From contig NW_014577520.1 of NCBI RefSeq assembly GCF_000485595.1, forward strand, positions 204,072-242,031: a stretch of DNA of 37,960 bases, given 5' to 3'. Below the pieces are notes generated by a model. The model was not told where the DNA came from and searched no databases. It was given only the letters and a program-made list of their open reading frames with translations. Shown one piece after another: positions 1 to 11,750 of the stretch. How positions within the stretch are numbered: the first letter of the stretch is position 1; the number at the start of each line of letters is the position of its first letter. This DNA is from Priapulus caudatus (Eukaryota > Priapulida > Priapulimorpha > Priapulimorphida > Priapulidae). The translations under genes and the position numbers were made by a program.

Positions 1-750
1 CCAAGGTATAACATATATCTAGTCTCCCTGCCTAATCAGGCTATACATGGTCAGTGGTGGATCCAGGGGGCCTGAAGGGGTTTAATCCCCCACATTGCAG
101 AAATTACATGACGATATAAATAGCAGTCCTCTCAAATCAGTGGTTTAGCATTTATTTTGAGCTTAAATAGCATAAAAATGCACAACACTGTCACGTTTTA
201 ATAAGTCTCAGTCTACAATCTCATGCACAGCTTTGTGACATCTTTGATCCACCACTGTATACAGAGTAAGGGCTAGTTGGTAGCATAGCCTATAGAGTTT
301 AGCTAGCACCCTATGGGTTTTCTCTAAGGCAGTGGTTCCCATATAACCTTAATAGATCCTGGGGCTCTGAGTAGGAGTATTCGTGCATAAATCTATGCCT
401 ATTTAATCTGTGACTTTCTGGTGTGGCCTGTCTGTGAAATGTCACAACACTATATAGTTAATAGTGTGTTTACTTAGAATTAGTGAGTTAGTGACATTAA
501 GTATCTTTTTATGGTTATGTGGGAATTATTACTGGTTTAAACATACATTTGCAGTTTTCACTATACAAAATAAAAAAGTTTAAACATTAATTTTCTTTTA
601 AAAACGAAAATATGTAGTCAAATGTATCTGACTTGTGCCTATACATGTCTTAACACAATGATTTTATTATATGTTTGAGGGCCCAGTACCCAGAGGGTCA
701 CAGGGTCATAGAAAATGCGTATGGCTTTACAAATTCACATTTCTTTACAG
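1..750. other. Non-coding stretch, probably MAN1 intron
   Basis: Apart from the inverted-repeat element at 52-257 I see no exon with acceptable splice borders and no RNA gene. The DNA is AT-rich. The phase of the exon at 751 requires one base of a codon from an upstream exon, so this is read as intron, with the LEM-domain exon(s) outside the window. Confidence 0.5.
52..257. repeat. MITE-like element with 12-bp terminal inverted repeats
   Basis: The left end CAGTGGTGGATC at 52 is the reverse complement of the right end GATCCACCACTG at 246-257. The interior is AT-rich and non-coding. No clear target-site duplication is visible. It lies upstream of the first visible MAN1 exon and is probably intronic. 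Confidence 0.6.
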
Positions 751-3700
751 CCGACAATCTGCTGTTGTGTGGGAAACTCTCAACTCTTGAGGGGATTGCC
801 TACGAGGTAAACAAACTGATGACATATATATATATATATATACAGTGTGGCCCCGTTATCAGTGAAAAAAATACACGGGGGCTCGGGGCGATTTAGCCCC
901 CGAAATGCCAAAAAGAGCCCCGGAAATGCCAAAAAGAGCCCCCGGAAATTTGCATAGAGTTCAATGCAAACCAAATTTTAGAATGCTATTTTCATCCACG
1001 CGAGCTTGAAAAGTAGCCCCAGAAAAATAAATTAAATTTTTTTCCCTGCCCGTTATAACGCGATCGTTGAGGTACATAAAATGTCATCGTGAAAAAAGCA
1101 GGGTCGCGCAAAATTGGGGTTAAAAAAGGTTGACCTAAGCGAACAATGCGAAAGAAACAATGCACACAGCAACAAGTCATGTAAACTCATTTAGTTGCGC
1201 GATCTATAGGCGATCGGCGATTCGACCTAAGCTCCTGCGACTGCCAGTGTCAGTCACTGCTCGTCACTGTCAGTCGCGTCGCTGTCCACCTAAGCACTCG
1301 GTCGCAGTAAGTTGCAATGCGTCTCGTCACATCAGATTCAATCGCAATCCGACCTAAGGCCGGCTTAACTCACCCAAAATTTTTCAGTTCCAGAAAGAAC
1401 AAAAAAAAGGTCCAATGGCTCATCGCGTTAAATCAGAGCGCGTAAAATTGGGGTTTTACTGTATATATATTATATATGTGTGTGTGTAAACATTCAATTA
1501 TTTTTCAATGTGATTGTGACACACACAACTGTAGCTGTTGATACAGCAGATAGATGTAATTCTATTACAGTACAAGCCAGCCAAATGGCTAATTCATAGA
1601 CTATGCTCATGGAGGTATAAATTTGCTCTTTTATGGATGAGAAAATTTAATAAGAAATCCAGCAAAATGCAGTAAAACACACCTGATACCTGTAAGCGCA
1701 CATCTGTTATTCATTATGGTATGTACATAACATTTATATGAGTTTCACTCACAGAACTGCTACACAGAAGCAGAAGCACAGAAAGCACTGAAATATGTTG
1801 ATGTACTGTCAAAAAAGCTCTCACAAGAAGCAGGTGAGTAATTCTATCATAGTTGACCTGTGTAACTGCAGCCGGATACAAGAAATTGTATTTATATCAA
1901 GGTTAGGGAGTTCAAAGTTTTATTAGCAATTTATTGTGTATTTTTTAGAATAATCAATCCATTCTTGATCATTTTTAGTACCGATAGGGTAAAATTTAAT
2001 ACAATATCTACTTTCAGGCGATTACAGATGTAAAGGTGACTACACCGGTACTGGTAGTCTTACAAAGGAGACGGCGTTGGACTATTTGCAAGATGCGTTA
2101 GGAGAGGTAGGTATTTGTTAATGCATTGCAGCCATCTCTGTGATTAGCAACAATTTATGCTGTACAGATATCCTGAAGTTTATTCATGCACGGTTGCTTT
2201 GCTTCAAAAACCATTGTCAAATATTTCTCGTGATAGTCTGGTAGTGGTACACGGCCACCTATCTATTATTACCCACTTACATTGAACAGTGTGTCACTAG
2301 AAGTGTTAAGTGCTCCGTTACTTGACTGGCTTGGTGAAACCTAAATGATTCTAATTGCATGCTTACAATTGCTTGCCTTTACTTGCACATGTCCCAATAC
2401 TGTTACTAGGCATATTGTAAAATTTTAATACCTCGCCTAATTCTCTTCCTATTTCTGTCGCAGAAGTCCTTCCTTGAGACATCAGATACACTCGACATTG
2501 CGATGCACCTGGCAGCCGTTAACCAGCACTGGGGCATTCGCCTGAAGAACAGACGTGGCGCGCCTACCGACTCTATGTCCAGCGTTACGTGGCTGGAGTC
2601 GGTATATCCCACAATGCCCCTGCTGTGTCGTATTTGGCGCTCAATACAGCTGATCCTCAACAGAGTCTTTCTCCTGCTTCTGGGTGAGTAGAGTCCTGCA
2701 CCCCCCACCGTGCTCCCCCCCCACGTGCTGCGCCCCCCACCGTCCTGCACCCACCACCGTGCTGCGCCCCTCAACTTGCTGTTAGATTGCACCTTTTGCC
2801 TAAATAAGTTTTGTTAGCTGTGCCAAAATAATGAATGAAATGTTAATATATTAATATTTTTGCATTGATTTCATTTAAGTTGGGATTTACTTATGTTATG
2901 TAAGTTTTACAAATTCAACAGAGGTCACCACAAGTCACACAGTCTCATAGGAGAACCTAATTTGTTGATCTTTGATGTCTAATAATAAAAGTGAATATCT
3001 GATAATAGCCCTATGTAGATGTGTACTATTTTTATGCAATAAGTCATAATATGCTTTGAAACTCTAGGCCGATGTTGCTTTTTAAATGTTAATGATAACA
3101 TGAACATACCAATACGTTAATTATATAGACATGTTCATTATGATAATTAACAATAATAAACGTTATTTAACATTTCCCCTTTTTATTAATTTGTATTGGG
3201 ATTTTCTCAGTGTTGTTGACTGTCGCCATATCAACAAAGATAGTGCGTGACCGATTGCAACAGAATTCCAGAGTGCAGCAAGAGATGTATCAAATGGTTG
3301 AGAAAATTATTGGTAAGAAATATTGCAAAGGTTAGCAGTGAGGTCAAATTAAAATACAACAAAGTATTCATACTGTAACTGTAGATATGGCTACACACTT
3401 TATGCTTATTATGAATGTGTCATCATCATCATCATCATTGGCATTAACATTTATTTTTTACAGATATATTAAAAACACATTATGACAATTGCCAAACAAA
3501 CAAAGATTTGAAACCATACCTAGCTATACCTCATGTACGGGACATGTTGATCCCACATAACCAGAGGTAAGTTGTTTGTCTATATTACTTGTCACGATGC
3601 TGGCGTAACGAGGGGAAACTACACGTCTATAGTGTGAAGCTGAGAAGCAGGCACATGGGAATGTTCATTATTTGATGCACCGCACAGTTACAATCTGTCA

Positions 3701-6700
3701 GTCGTATTCTCTACTCGCTCCCATATCCTACATCTCTCCCCGTCTCTATTTCTTTCCTCCCATATCCTACATTTCTCCCCCCGTCTCCTACATCTCTCTC
3801 CCGTTTGCCTCTCCCGGCCTCTACCTTATATCTATCTCGGGCGTGGCTTTTCGGTGGACACATGTTCTCCCTCGCATGCCGGCCCACTCGCCTATCTGTC
3901 CTATTGGTTGGTTTCGGACATTGATCGGTCAAGTGATCATGGTCACTCTTGCGTCATTATGGAACGTTTCTAAACTCATCCTCCTCGCCACTGGCTATAC
4001 TCCTAGTTGCATCATCCATGCATGCGTTTCACTATCTCTTGGAGTTGCCACTGGCCAATTACGTTGGCCACGTCTCTTATGAATTCTCTCTAGAACTAAT
4101 GACTCCACTGGCCCTGTAAAGCTAATAACACCATATGTCTTCTCAAAGGTTAACAATACCAGTTGGTTTTTAATATCAATTATTCTTAGTGCATTAGGAC
4201 GATCTTATGCTCCCCACATCGCTCTACCGCTCCATTAACTTTCGCTCGCGTCATTTTGCATCGTTACACAGTCCTTATGGCTTGGCAAAGCAACCAGGTT
4301 GTATAGGAAAGTCACTAATAGACCCATTGATGTTTTGCACATATTTCAAACTGTAGCAATTGTCTTCCTTAAACTCTTCATTTTACTTAAAACGTTCAAA
4401 GAATTATGTAACAGGTAATATATTCAGATATGGATTGTGTTCACTTGATAGCAAATACTGTGTCACAATTGGGATCTTCCTCGAAACAGCAACTTTCTGT
4501 CATGTTATATCATTGCACAAAATGTTTGTGATAATTTAGATTGTTTTTTATTAGTACTCATGCTGTGTTGGCACATGCAAGCACTATAAATTGGTTTCGT
4601 ATTGGACGAGCGACGTTGTCGGTTACCGTTCCTTCATCGAAGAGGGCTTCTTGCGCATTGCAGACAAGCAGCAAACAGAGTGTGGCTGAAAGCAGTCTCC
4701 TTCCTGTCAGAGAACGAGTCTCGTGTTCGCGTCGAGGTCCAACCGATCGCCGGAGAAGACTTCACCGTGTGGCGTTGGCTGCCTGCCTGCGGAAACAGTG
4801 TGGTATGTGGCAGATTCCCTCCGTGGGGATGCAGTCTAGTTTTCGCATATGTTCTTCATTAAAAAAGCTCAGTATTTAGCATTTGATGCATCCGTAACCC
4901 CGAACGGTTGTAAACGTTTAAGTTTTACGAAATGGTATACGTTCAGAAGCTTTACATTATGTTCCTTTGTCTAACTGTGTAGTACGTCATGCACCAGTAG
5001 CCGCCTACCTTAAAGTTATCTGCGTTATTTATTAAAAACGTTGTTTGTGACAGGGCTCGTCAAACAGTAAGGTGTGGCAGGGGTCGGCCTTTGAAAACCA
5101 GCAAAAGATGGTGAATTACTGCCCGACGCCCTGCTTGAAGATACGCAATATGTTTGACAAGGACATGTAAGTGCAGCCTGATGGAAATCAAGGTCGTACC
5201 AGGGAAGGCCATAAGATTAAACGTTTGTGTAGGTGAAGAAATGTAGTCAGCCTGTCAGAGCTTCGCTGTGTGTATCTGAGAAATGTAAGGATTGTCTACA
5301 CGAGGAAATATGTCTCGGGTTAAGCGCCTATACGAGGTATTAACTCGGGTTAAGCCTTAACGTGGGTTAGCTTAACCCCACGCGATGAGGGGGGTTAAGC
5401 TAATCCGGGTTAACCTTAACCCGAGGTAAGACTCGTGTAGACGCGCGCGCAAAACCATCAACTCGAGTTAAGCGGTAGTTATCAGTAGACTGCGTAGGCG
5501 GCGACATATGAACTCCGTGTAGACGACACGTGTTTCTTAACTCGTGTTAAGTGTTAACTCAGGTTAAGGTGACTCCGTGTAGATGAGGTCGTAGCTAGTC
5601 TGTGGAAACTGGCGTGCCCCTCTTCTCGTTCCGTGTGTGTCCTAGACTGGCACCTCCTACCCGTGTCTCCACACCTCATTCACAGCTCGCGTTTGTTTGT
5701 GTACTGTGCCATGCTTACAAAACCACCTGCATTCTGTTATAGAGTCTTATCTAACCAGGGGGGGGTCCAGGGGGTCCGGACCCCCCCCTGCTCACGCAAA
5801 AAACGCATCTAAAGGGGTCTAATTTCAAAAATTTTCTGGGCGAGAGCCCCCCAGACCCCCCTTTCGCGTGCTCGCAAGGTTGGGTTTTGGTTAGACCCCC
5901 CCCTGGTACAAATCCTGTACACGCCCCTGCTAACTCGCCTCTGTCTTACTCTACAGTGAGCACGGGAGTGACTGGCGTGTCACCGTGCAGGATGCCATCT
6001 TGGAGAAGTGTGCGGATAACCACGACATTGTCCATATCGCTGTCGATACATCCTCTGTAGAGGTACAAATCGAGTAATTAATGGTCGCCATCCACACATC
6101 TACTTCTGTGATCAAGCACGTGCATTTTTAGCTTTCCAAGTAGAAGTTATAGCAGTAGCACAGAGCAGAGCAGTAGCCACCTGTTGGGTGAGTACTGTGA
6201 TGCTGTGACAGTTGTTCTTTAAAAATGGTGGTTTTGTTTAAAACATCGCCTATGCTTAATATTATCGATACTCCACATCCCGCATCCTCCTTAGTCCTCC
6301 TGCAATGATATTCCAACTTAATGCATTTTTAGCTGCCGCCCTTGCCAGTCAAGATTTATTTGTGCAAGCTCAGATGAGACTGTTGCCATTTCTTTTTTCG
6401 CGTGATGTTGCTCTTGTTCAGGAGGTAAGAGTGAATGGTATTTTGTTTCTCACTAGGGTTGTGTGTACATGAAATGCAGCAGCCATGCTGCAGCGGGAAA
6501 GGCCTACCATGCACTTCACGGCTGGTGGTTTGACGGTAAGCAAGTCGTAGTAACGTTACTTAATGTATACGCCATATGTTTCATGTACAGATATTTTCGC
6601 AAATTCAGACTTGATGGACAATTTCGCGACTAGTTAATTTCGCGGTCGATGAATTACGGATTATTCGCGTGTTGCTATTTTCGCGGTCGGTGACGCGTTC

Positions 6701-7082
6701 GCGAAATTTGCGAAAGTTGAACCGCTGCGAAATATACAGCATATACAGTATTGCAAAGCTGCATCTGCATTGTACTCTGTATGGTTCGGATTACTGTGGT
6801 GGCAAAGCTATGCCCATGGGAAAACGCTCAGCAGAGGATGACTGCCAACTCAGCCATTCACAAAGTGACTGACTACCTCCACCTTACGTGTACACTGTCA
6901 CTGATGACCTTCCGGTTTTTCTCTCACTAGGAAAGCTAGTCACCGTGAAGTACTTGCGACTGGAACGATACCACGAGCGGTTTCCTGATGCAAGATGTGC
7001 GGTCACGCCACTTCAGCCATCCAACGACAAGCGGGCCTCGCTGTCTGTGCCATTCTATAAGAGTACACTGGAGATAACGTGA
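751..7082 (+). CDS. LEMD3: MAN1/LEMD3-like inner nuclear membrane protein, 3' part (11 exons visible, N-terminus outside window)
   Basis: Exons read as 751-806 (least certain), 1755-1833, 2018-2106, 2464-2683, 3211-3312, 3464-3566, 4664-4802, 5054-5166, 5957-6062, 6457-6535 and 6931-7082. All have AG/GT borders and phase carries through to TGA at 7080-7082, giving about 411 visible residues. In order: a luminal segment (AGDYRC near visible residue 44), a membrane span around residues 135-160 ([17 protein letters not shown]), the Man1-Src1p winged-helix domain ([48 protein letters not shown]) and a C-terminal UHM/RRM-type domain ([36 protein letters not shown]). LEMD2 lacks this last domain, so MAN1 fits better. 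In the family, MAN1 sits in the inner nuclear membrane, binds lamins and BAF, and its UHM domain binds R-SMADs to damp TGF-beta/BMP signals. The LEM domain and first membrane span must lie upstream of base 1. Introns carry several transposable elements. Confidence 0.93.
841..1463. mobile_element. Tc1/mariner (pogo-like) non-autonomous element with TA duplication
   Basis: Both ends read TA-CAGT-NNNN-CCCC inward (TACAGTGTGGCCCCG on the left; reverse complement of the right end TACAGTAAAACCCCAATT), and the element is flanked by TA at 841-842 and 1462-1463. No transposase is encoded. It contains a tandem repeat at about 893-950, unit near CCCCGGAAATGCCAAAAAGAG-like 21-22 bp, and an internal copy (1106-1124) of the right-end motif GCGCAAAATTGGGGTT. 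It lies in a MAN1 intron between an (AT)n tract (822-842) and a (TA)n(TG)n tract (1462-1488). Confidence 0.55.
2697..2778. repeat. C-rich imperfect tandem repeat next to a MAN1 splice donor
   Basis: Degenerate units around CCCCCCACCGTGCTGCG repeat four to five times, starting 14 bases inside the intron after the exon ending at 2683. An antisense reading frame of 128 codons across it (2406-2792) is an artefact of this repeat plus the exon. Confidence 0.55.
3420..3438. repeat. (TCA)n microsatellite
   Basis: Six TCA units lie in the MAN1 intron 26 bases upstream of the acceptor for the exon at 3464. Confidence 0.8.
3841..4208 (+). repeat. Dispersed repeat, copy 1 (in MAN1 intron)
   Basis: This 368-base segment runs from GCGTGGCTTTTCGGTGGACA to GCATTAGGACGATCTTAT and is similar along its length to the reverse complement of 27560-27923. 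Shared blocks include ACATTGATCGGTCAAGTGAT, CATTATGGAACGTTTC and CTTCTCAAAGGTTAACAATA. It is preceded at 3705-3835 by a pyrimidine-rich tandem repeat (CCCATATCCTACATCTCTCC-type units). I see no coding capacity; it could be a SINE or the 3' end of a non-LTR element. Confidence 0.65.
5294..5583. repeat. GGGTTAA-motif inverted-repeat element, copy 1 (MAN1 intron)
   Basis: The ends are roughly inverted (GTCTACACGAGG on the left, CCGTGTAGA on the right). The interior contains about ten variants of AACTCGGGTTAAGC in both orientations, some forming palindromes. It shares long blocks with 21653-21963, including TTATCAGTA and the GACTCGTGTAGACGCGCG block. No protein is encoded. The motif density suggests a transposase-binding array in a non-autonomous DNA element. 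Confidence 0.7.
5751..5930 (-). repeat. G/C-homopolymer-rich MITE-like element (MAN1 intron)
   Basis: Runs of eight to nine G or C with CTAACCAGGGGGGGG at one end and AGACCCCCCCCTGGTACA near the other give an inverted-repeat character. Inside are GGACCCCCC-type motifs and a GAGCCCCCCAGACC block. Elements of this look are common in marine invertebrate genomes. Exact ends are uncertain. Confidence 0.5.
6584..6741. repeat. TTTCGCG-rich MITE-like element (last MAN1 intron)
   Basis: Seven or so TTTCGCG/CGCGAAAT motifs occur in both orientations. The ends TGTACAGATATTTTCGC and (reverse complement) TGCTGTATATTTCGC are partly matching inverted repeats. It is non-coding. Confidence 0.45.
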
Positions 7083-10000
7083 TATGCCTTCCTGCTGGCG
7101 TCGCGCGATCGTCATCATCGTATAATGGTCTTAACATTGCCGAAATCTCCACTCCGTGTTTTAGAGTCGGCGTCGAGATGGCTGCAAAGATTGCATTTCA
7201 GGAATCTAACGTGGAATTGTAATAGTTTATCTGTACACCAGCACAGTCTATGTGCAGAGTTTGGGAGTGCAGTTCTGAACTGCTGTTGTCACCAACCCAA
7301 AATAAGTACAAGATAACTGTTCCCTGTATGATACTCCACAACCAATTCTTACTGTACATAGTGCAGTTTTCATAGACACGTCTGACAGAAGAGTGACCTG
7401 CGTTCTATTCTGAATGTTATTACTAATCAGTAAAGGTTATACGTATTAGTTTTGAAACGTGTAGGACGGTGTCTGGAGCTTTGTATGGACCCTTAAAGCA
7501 GGTTATACTGTCAGTTATAGTTAGGTTTCAGTTCGTAGCAGAAACACAAAAGATGGTTTGCGTTGGCAGCATTTTGTGTTAAGCCAGCACAGGGAGTAAT
7601 ACGTAGTCGGGCATGTATTCACAGACCGGTGCTACTATAAAGGGTGAGGAAACTGGTTGGACCTCTTGCATGCATGAGATCAGTGTTTAAAGTTGCTTAA
7701 CCTCGCAGCTAAATGCATATATATACCTAGTGTGAGCTCGTCTATGTTGCAAAAATTCACTAGAACTCATTTGTATTGCTTCTTTCGTAACATTTCTTCT
7801 CAAAATCTAAACGAAATTTCTTCTCTTACGAAAGTAGCACCACAGTGATGTTTACACAGCCGGGACACAGCGGAGCTATCGTTAACAGTTTTTTTCTATG
7901 ATAAAACAAGCAATATTTCATTATTATGTTTATTCAGTACAAAATTTTGAAATTTATTTAAATCATATCGTTATTTATTTTACTTATGCAATCAGGAAAC
8001 AAATATAATGTTTTCGTTCCAGGAACTATTTGCGCTAGCGTAGGACTACTGCTAGCTGTGTGGCATAACAACATCGACGTAATTTTGAAAATCCCAATGT
8101 TTGTAGCACTTCTCTGGCTCAATGAGAACATTTCGTGATGTTTGCACACTGCAAGTATGCTCACAGTAGGTCTATATAGGCTTTTGTTGCGAGGTTTATC
8201 CGTTTTAAAATGCTGTGCCAACTCCACAGAAACTTTTTATAGAATTGCCACTTTTATTTATCACGATTAAAATGTGTGATTTTTGCCTTCTTGTAATGCC
8301 CATTGAAGTATTTAATATTTGAATCGATTTCAAATGCCTCAAAAATTGTAAAGGGAAGAATGGGTTCCTTGGTTTTTGTAATAATTTTTTAGTCTGGCAA
8401 ATCTACCCTATCCATTTCCATGGTTCGCATTATGACGGCACAGCAATGAGCTTCTCCACACCATCCAGTAAGATGGTTACATCACACTTTAATAGATTTT
8501 CCAACAATGTAACCAATATTATAGTATGAATGTAGTTTGTATGATGCTTTCCTGCAGTTGCTCCACATTCAGTTCATTATGGCAAATGCATGGATTTCCA
8601 CATTATGTAATATAGATCCTAAACTTTAGATATTTCTGTAGAAAACCATGCTCTGCAAATTTTCCTTTAACACCAGATATATGAACCAGCCCATGTATAG
8701 TGCATTCTGGAAATGTTCTCACCGTGCACAACTTGATCAAATGTTAATTGTAAATAATTTCACCCTCACCCAATATGCAGTATTGTCTCTTGAGTAGAAA
8801 GGGCAGAAGACATTTTAAATGTGGTCCACAATGCTCGAGACAAATAAAAATAATAAAAATGTCCTGTCATCTTTTGGCATATGTAGACATCCCACTACTT
8901 TGCTCGACTATGTTAGATCTTTTGCAGTTTTAAACTTAGGACTATAATAAACCAACTACACTGTCAGCTATAAATTATTTTGTTTTTAATAGATGTATGT
9001 GTACCGTCATAACTATGTCACTACTGAACCACTGAAAACCCCTGAAACATTAACCCACATCACTGATGCCAGTGCTCTCAAATTATCTTTGCCCCGCTAT
9101 AAGCAGTTGCACAACGGTTTCGATAAAAAGAACTGAAGGAACAGGACCATGCATGCAAGCACACCAGCTATACGAAGGATCGAACCACAAACCGCATTCA
9201 ACAAACGATTTACATTAACCCCTAACAAACAAATCCCTGGTACAGTGCGTTAGCCAGAGACCCGTCTACAAGGCTTTTGGAGGGCCTATTCTTGGACGGA
9301 CGGATGAAATTTGATAGATGGCGGCGCAATTTTACCTTCTTTTCCATTTTTGGGGGGCTGCCAGTCTGCAGCACCCTCGATTCACTCAGGTGAGACTCCA
9401 CGATTTTTCCCCTGGCTAACACCCTGCTGGTATAATTCACTCACTCGCACATAATCTGGTACTAAAGACTTCACTGGAATACGCAACATATGCATGCTTT
9501 TTTGCCTTAGAAAATTTAAATTGAAAAGTATAGAGTTGTTTCTAGATTGTAGTGTTTACTCATGGAAGCTTACTTAGGAATTGCAATTCAAATGCTATTT
9601 CAGGCAAACTTGTAGAAATAATATACAGAGAGGAGCAATTGAGAAATAGTGAGTGAAGAATGTCTAAACACTAGAACACAGCAGGTAACATAATACAGCA
9701 ACAGTGATTTCAGAGAGAACTTGATTACAACGGTTTATTCCAAGAAATTTCAGCGATCGTCTGGTGACAATATACGTGGTTATCTGACAAGTAAAAACGT
9801 TTCTCTAGATACAAATATAGGCTACCGATCAGCACTAGCCTGCTCGCCTCGTCCTACCCTGCACCAGATCGGCCGACGACCTAACCAATAACTGGCAGAT
9901 TCGACAGCTTTGATAGGAACACATCACGACGCGCCGGGCACGCAAGTAGTGCTCGGTCTGATCAACGCATAAACCAAAATAATGGCTGCTAAACAACTTT

Positions 10001-10920
10001 GTTCATGAACAGCATCCGGTTGCCTAGGCAACCTACATCATCATCTCCAACAACTGGTGAATCACTGGCTCTTCACAATACAAAAAATTGTGCATTAAAA
10101 ATGCCTTGCGCAGATGCTGGGAAACAGTTCCCCCACCTGTGGCAGTGAGAGCACTAACGGGTCGTAACGCCAACTCCCACCAAATCGGCCATGTATGACG
10201 TACATGCCTTCCATTATCCAATCGACAGCTTCGCTGTTGAAGTTAAAACTTCTCCAGAGTTTTCCAAATACCTGAGCTTAGAGCTTATACTATGTACACG
10301 TGTCTCAACATCCAAAAAATTCCTCGTCTTCTGAGCACATTGGTATGTACAAACTATCCAAAAAGCTACTCTCGACTCACCCAGTTTTAAAAGGTTTCCG
10401 TGTATTTTCCCACATAAAACTTCTGTAACCAGCTCTCAGCTGCTGAGAGCTACGGTGTAACCAGAACAGACAACGCTGCGACGTATGTCTGCATCCATCC
10501 CCCCCCAAAATTCATTTAGTCTCTTGTCCACAACTTTCTGGTTTTCACCTCCCCCGCCAGACACATCTCCACACCAAAACTCATTTCTTCACGTAAGAAT
10601 GTTCGCGCACTAAACGCCGGGCCACTCGGCAAGCCGTTGGAATGTGCGACAGGGGGAATGGACCCACGGAGAACCAACGTCGGCTCCGGGTCGCTGCGGA
10701 CGGCACGCGACGTCAAAGGACGGGGGTTCTTGAACAGCACGCTCGTGCCCCACGCTTCCAGAATCTCGATAAGTCACAGCCTGGTCACAACTGCACACGG
10801 CTAAGAAAAACGCTCGTTTATCTCGGCCCGTGCGCCACTGCTGGACACCTGCCTCCAGCAGAACAACTGCACCCCAAACTCCTGCTCGCACAGGAACGTC
10901 ATCGACTTTTCAGCTATTGC
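7083..10920. other. MAN1 3' flank and convergent intergenic region
   Basis: No gene is recognised here. The first canonical AATAAA signals on the + strand after the MAN1 stop are near 8843-8856 and 8945; earlier variants cannot be excluded. A 10-bp palindrome with a one-base loop (AGCTCTCAGC) is at 10431-10451. Short reading frames at 7958-8227, 9222-9440 and 10516-10891 (-) have no recognisable motif, and the last pair overlap each other in a GC-rich patch. This region separates two convergent genes. Confidence 0.4.
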
Positions 10921-11750
10921 TTTTTTTATTATCTGCTACCAACTCCCGTTTTCATCTGTCAGTTCCTCGTTTTCCTTCGTTACACTCAATACATTGTTAA
11001 CACTAATATGTTTCCGTCTCATTAAACTGCAATAATCAAACAGGGCGACTGACATCGTCAACCCTGTGCCACTGTGAACCATCGGGGAGGGACCACATCA
11101 CGAAGGGAAAAGGAGATGCAGCCGTCTGTGACTCCACTTAATGCCCGCACACAGCGTTACCAAATTTAACAAGTTCTAATCAAAACCAAGCCCCAATAAA
11201 GGGACAGCGGCTCCCCTCTTCACACTTTGAAAAGTAAAAAAAATTTCCGAACCATCACAAGTTTCACATTGTGTTTACCCTAAATTCCTTCCTTCTTACC
11301 CTACACTCGAAAAGTGGTCCATGCCCGAAGGTTTCACATGGTTTTACCATATATAGCAATTATTCTCCAGGATGTGATGGATGGATTTACTACCTCGCAC
11401 TACACACAAGACCGATAAGAAAACCCTTCCACAAACAAATTAGAGTAACACCGTTAATTTTACCATCGCTCATCATACCTTGGAGAAATTTATCTGCAAT
11501 GACAGGGCACCCTTAAAGGATGGGCAGGCAGCAAGCAACTCTTCTTGCACTAGCGCAGGCACGAAATATTTGGATAAAGGATGAAGCAAAGTGAACAAGC
11601 ACACTGCACTTACCAACACCCAACTATAAACTAAACAGAAACCGCCATGCTTCAGATTGGCGACCCAGCAAGTAGTAACACGCCCGCACTGGTGCAAGCA
11701 GAGGGACAAGCCAGCCTCTAGCCCTTGAATACACATCATAGGTGGGCGAC
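10921..11750 (-). other. Probable CNBP 3' UTR
   Basis: The region follows the CNBP stop on the minus strand. The first AATAAA on that strand downstream is opposite about 10921-10931, giving a 3' UTR near 830 bases. There is no conserved reading frame. The 3' end is inferred only from the signal. Confidence 0.3.

Noticed and set aside
2406-2792. 128-codon minus-strand reading frame
   Set aside because: It is antisense to a certain MAN1 exon and a C-rich tandem repeat, with no recognisable motif.
4541-4879. Two 86-112 codon plus-strand frames as separate genes
   Set aside because: They contain the MAN1 exon 4664-4802 read through its splice sites; only the spliced exon is supported.
5294-5583. 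CRISPR-like or telomeric repeat array
   Set aside because: Motifs alternate in orientation with irregular spacing inside an intron, and there are no regular repeats with spacers.
10516-10891. Two overlapping minus-strand frames and one plus-strand frame
   Set aside because: Open frames follow from GC-rich composition; there is no family resemblance and the region lies at the probable 3' end of CNBP.
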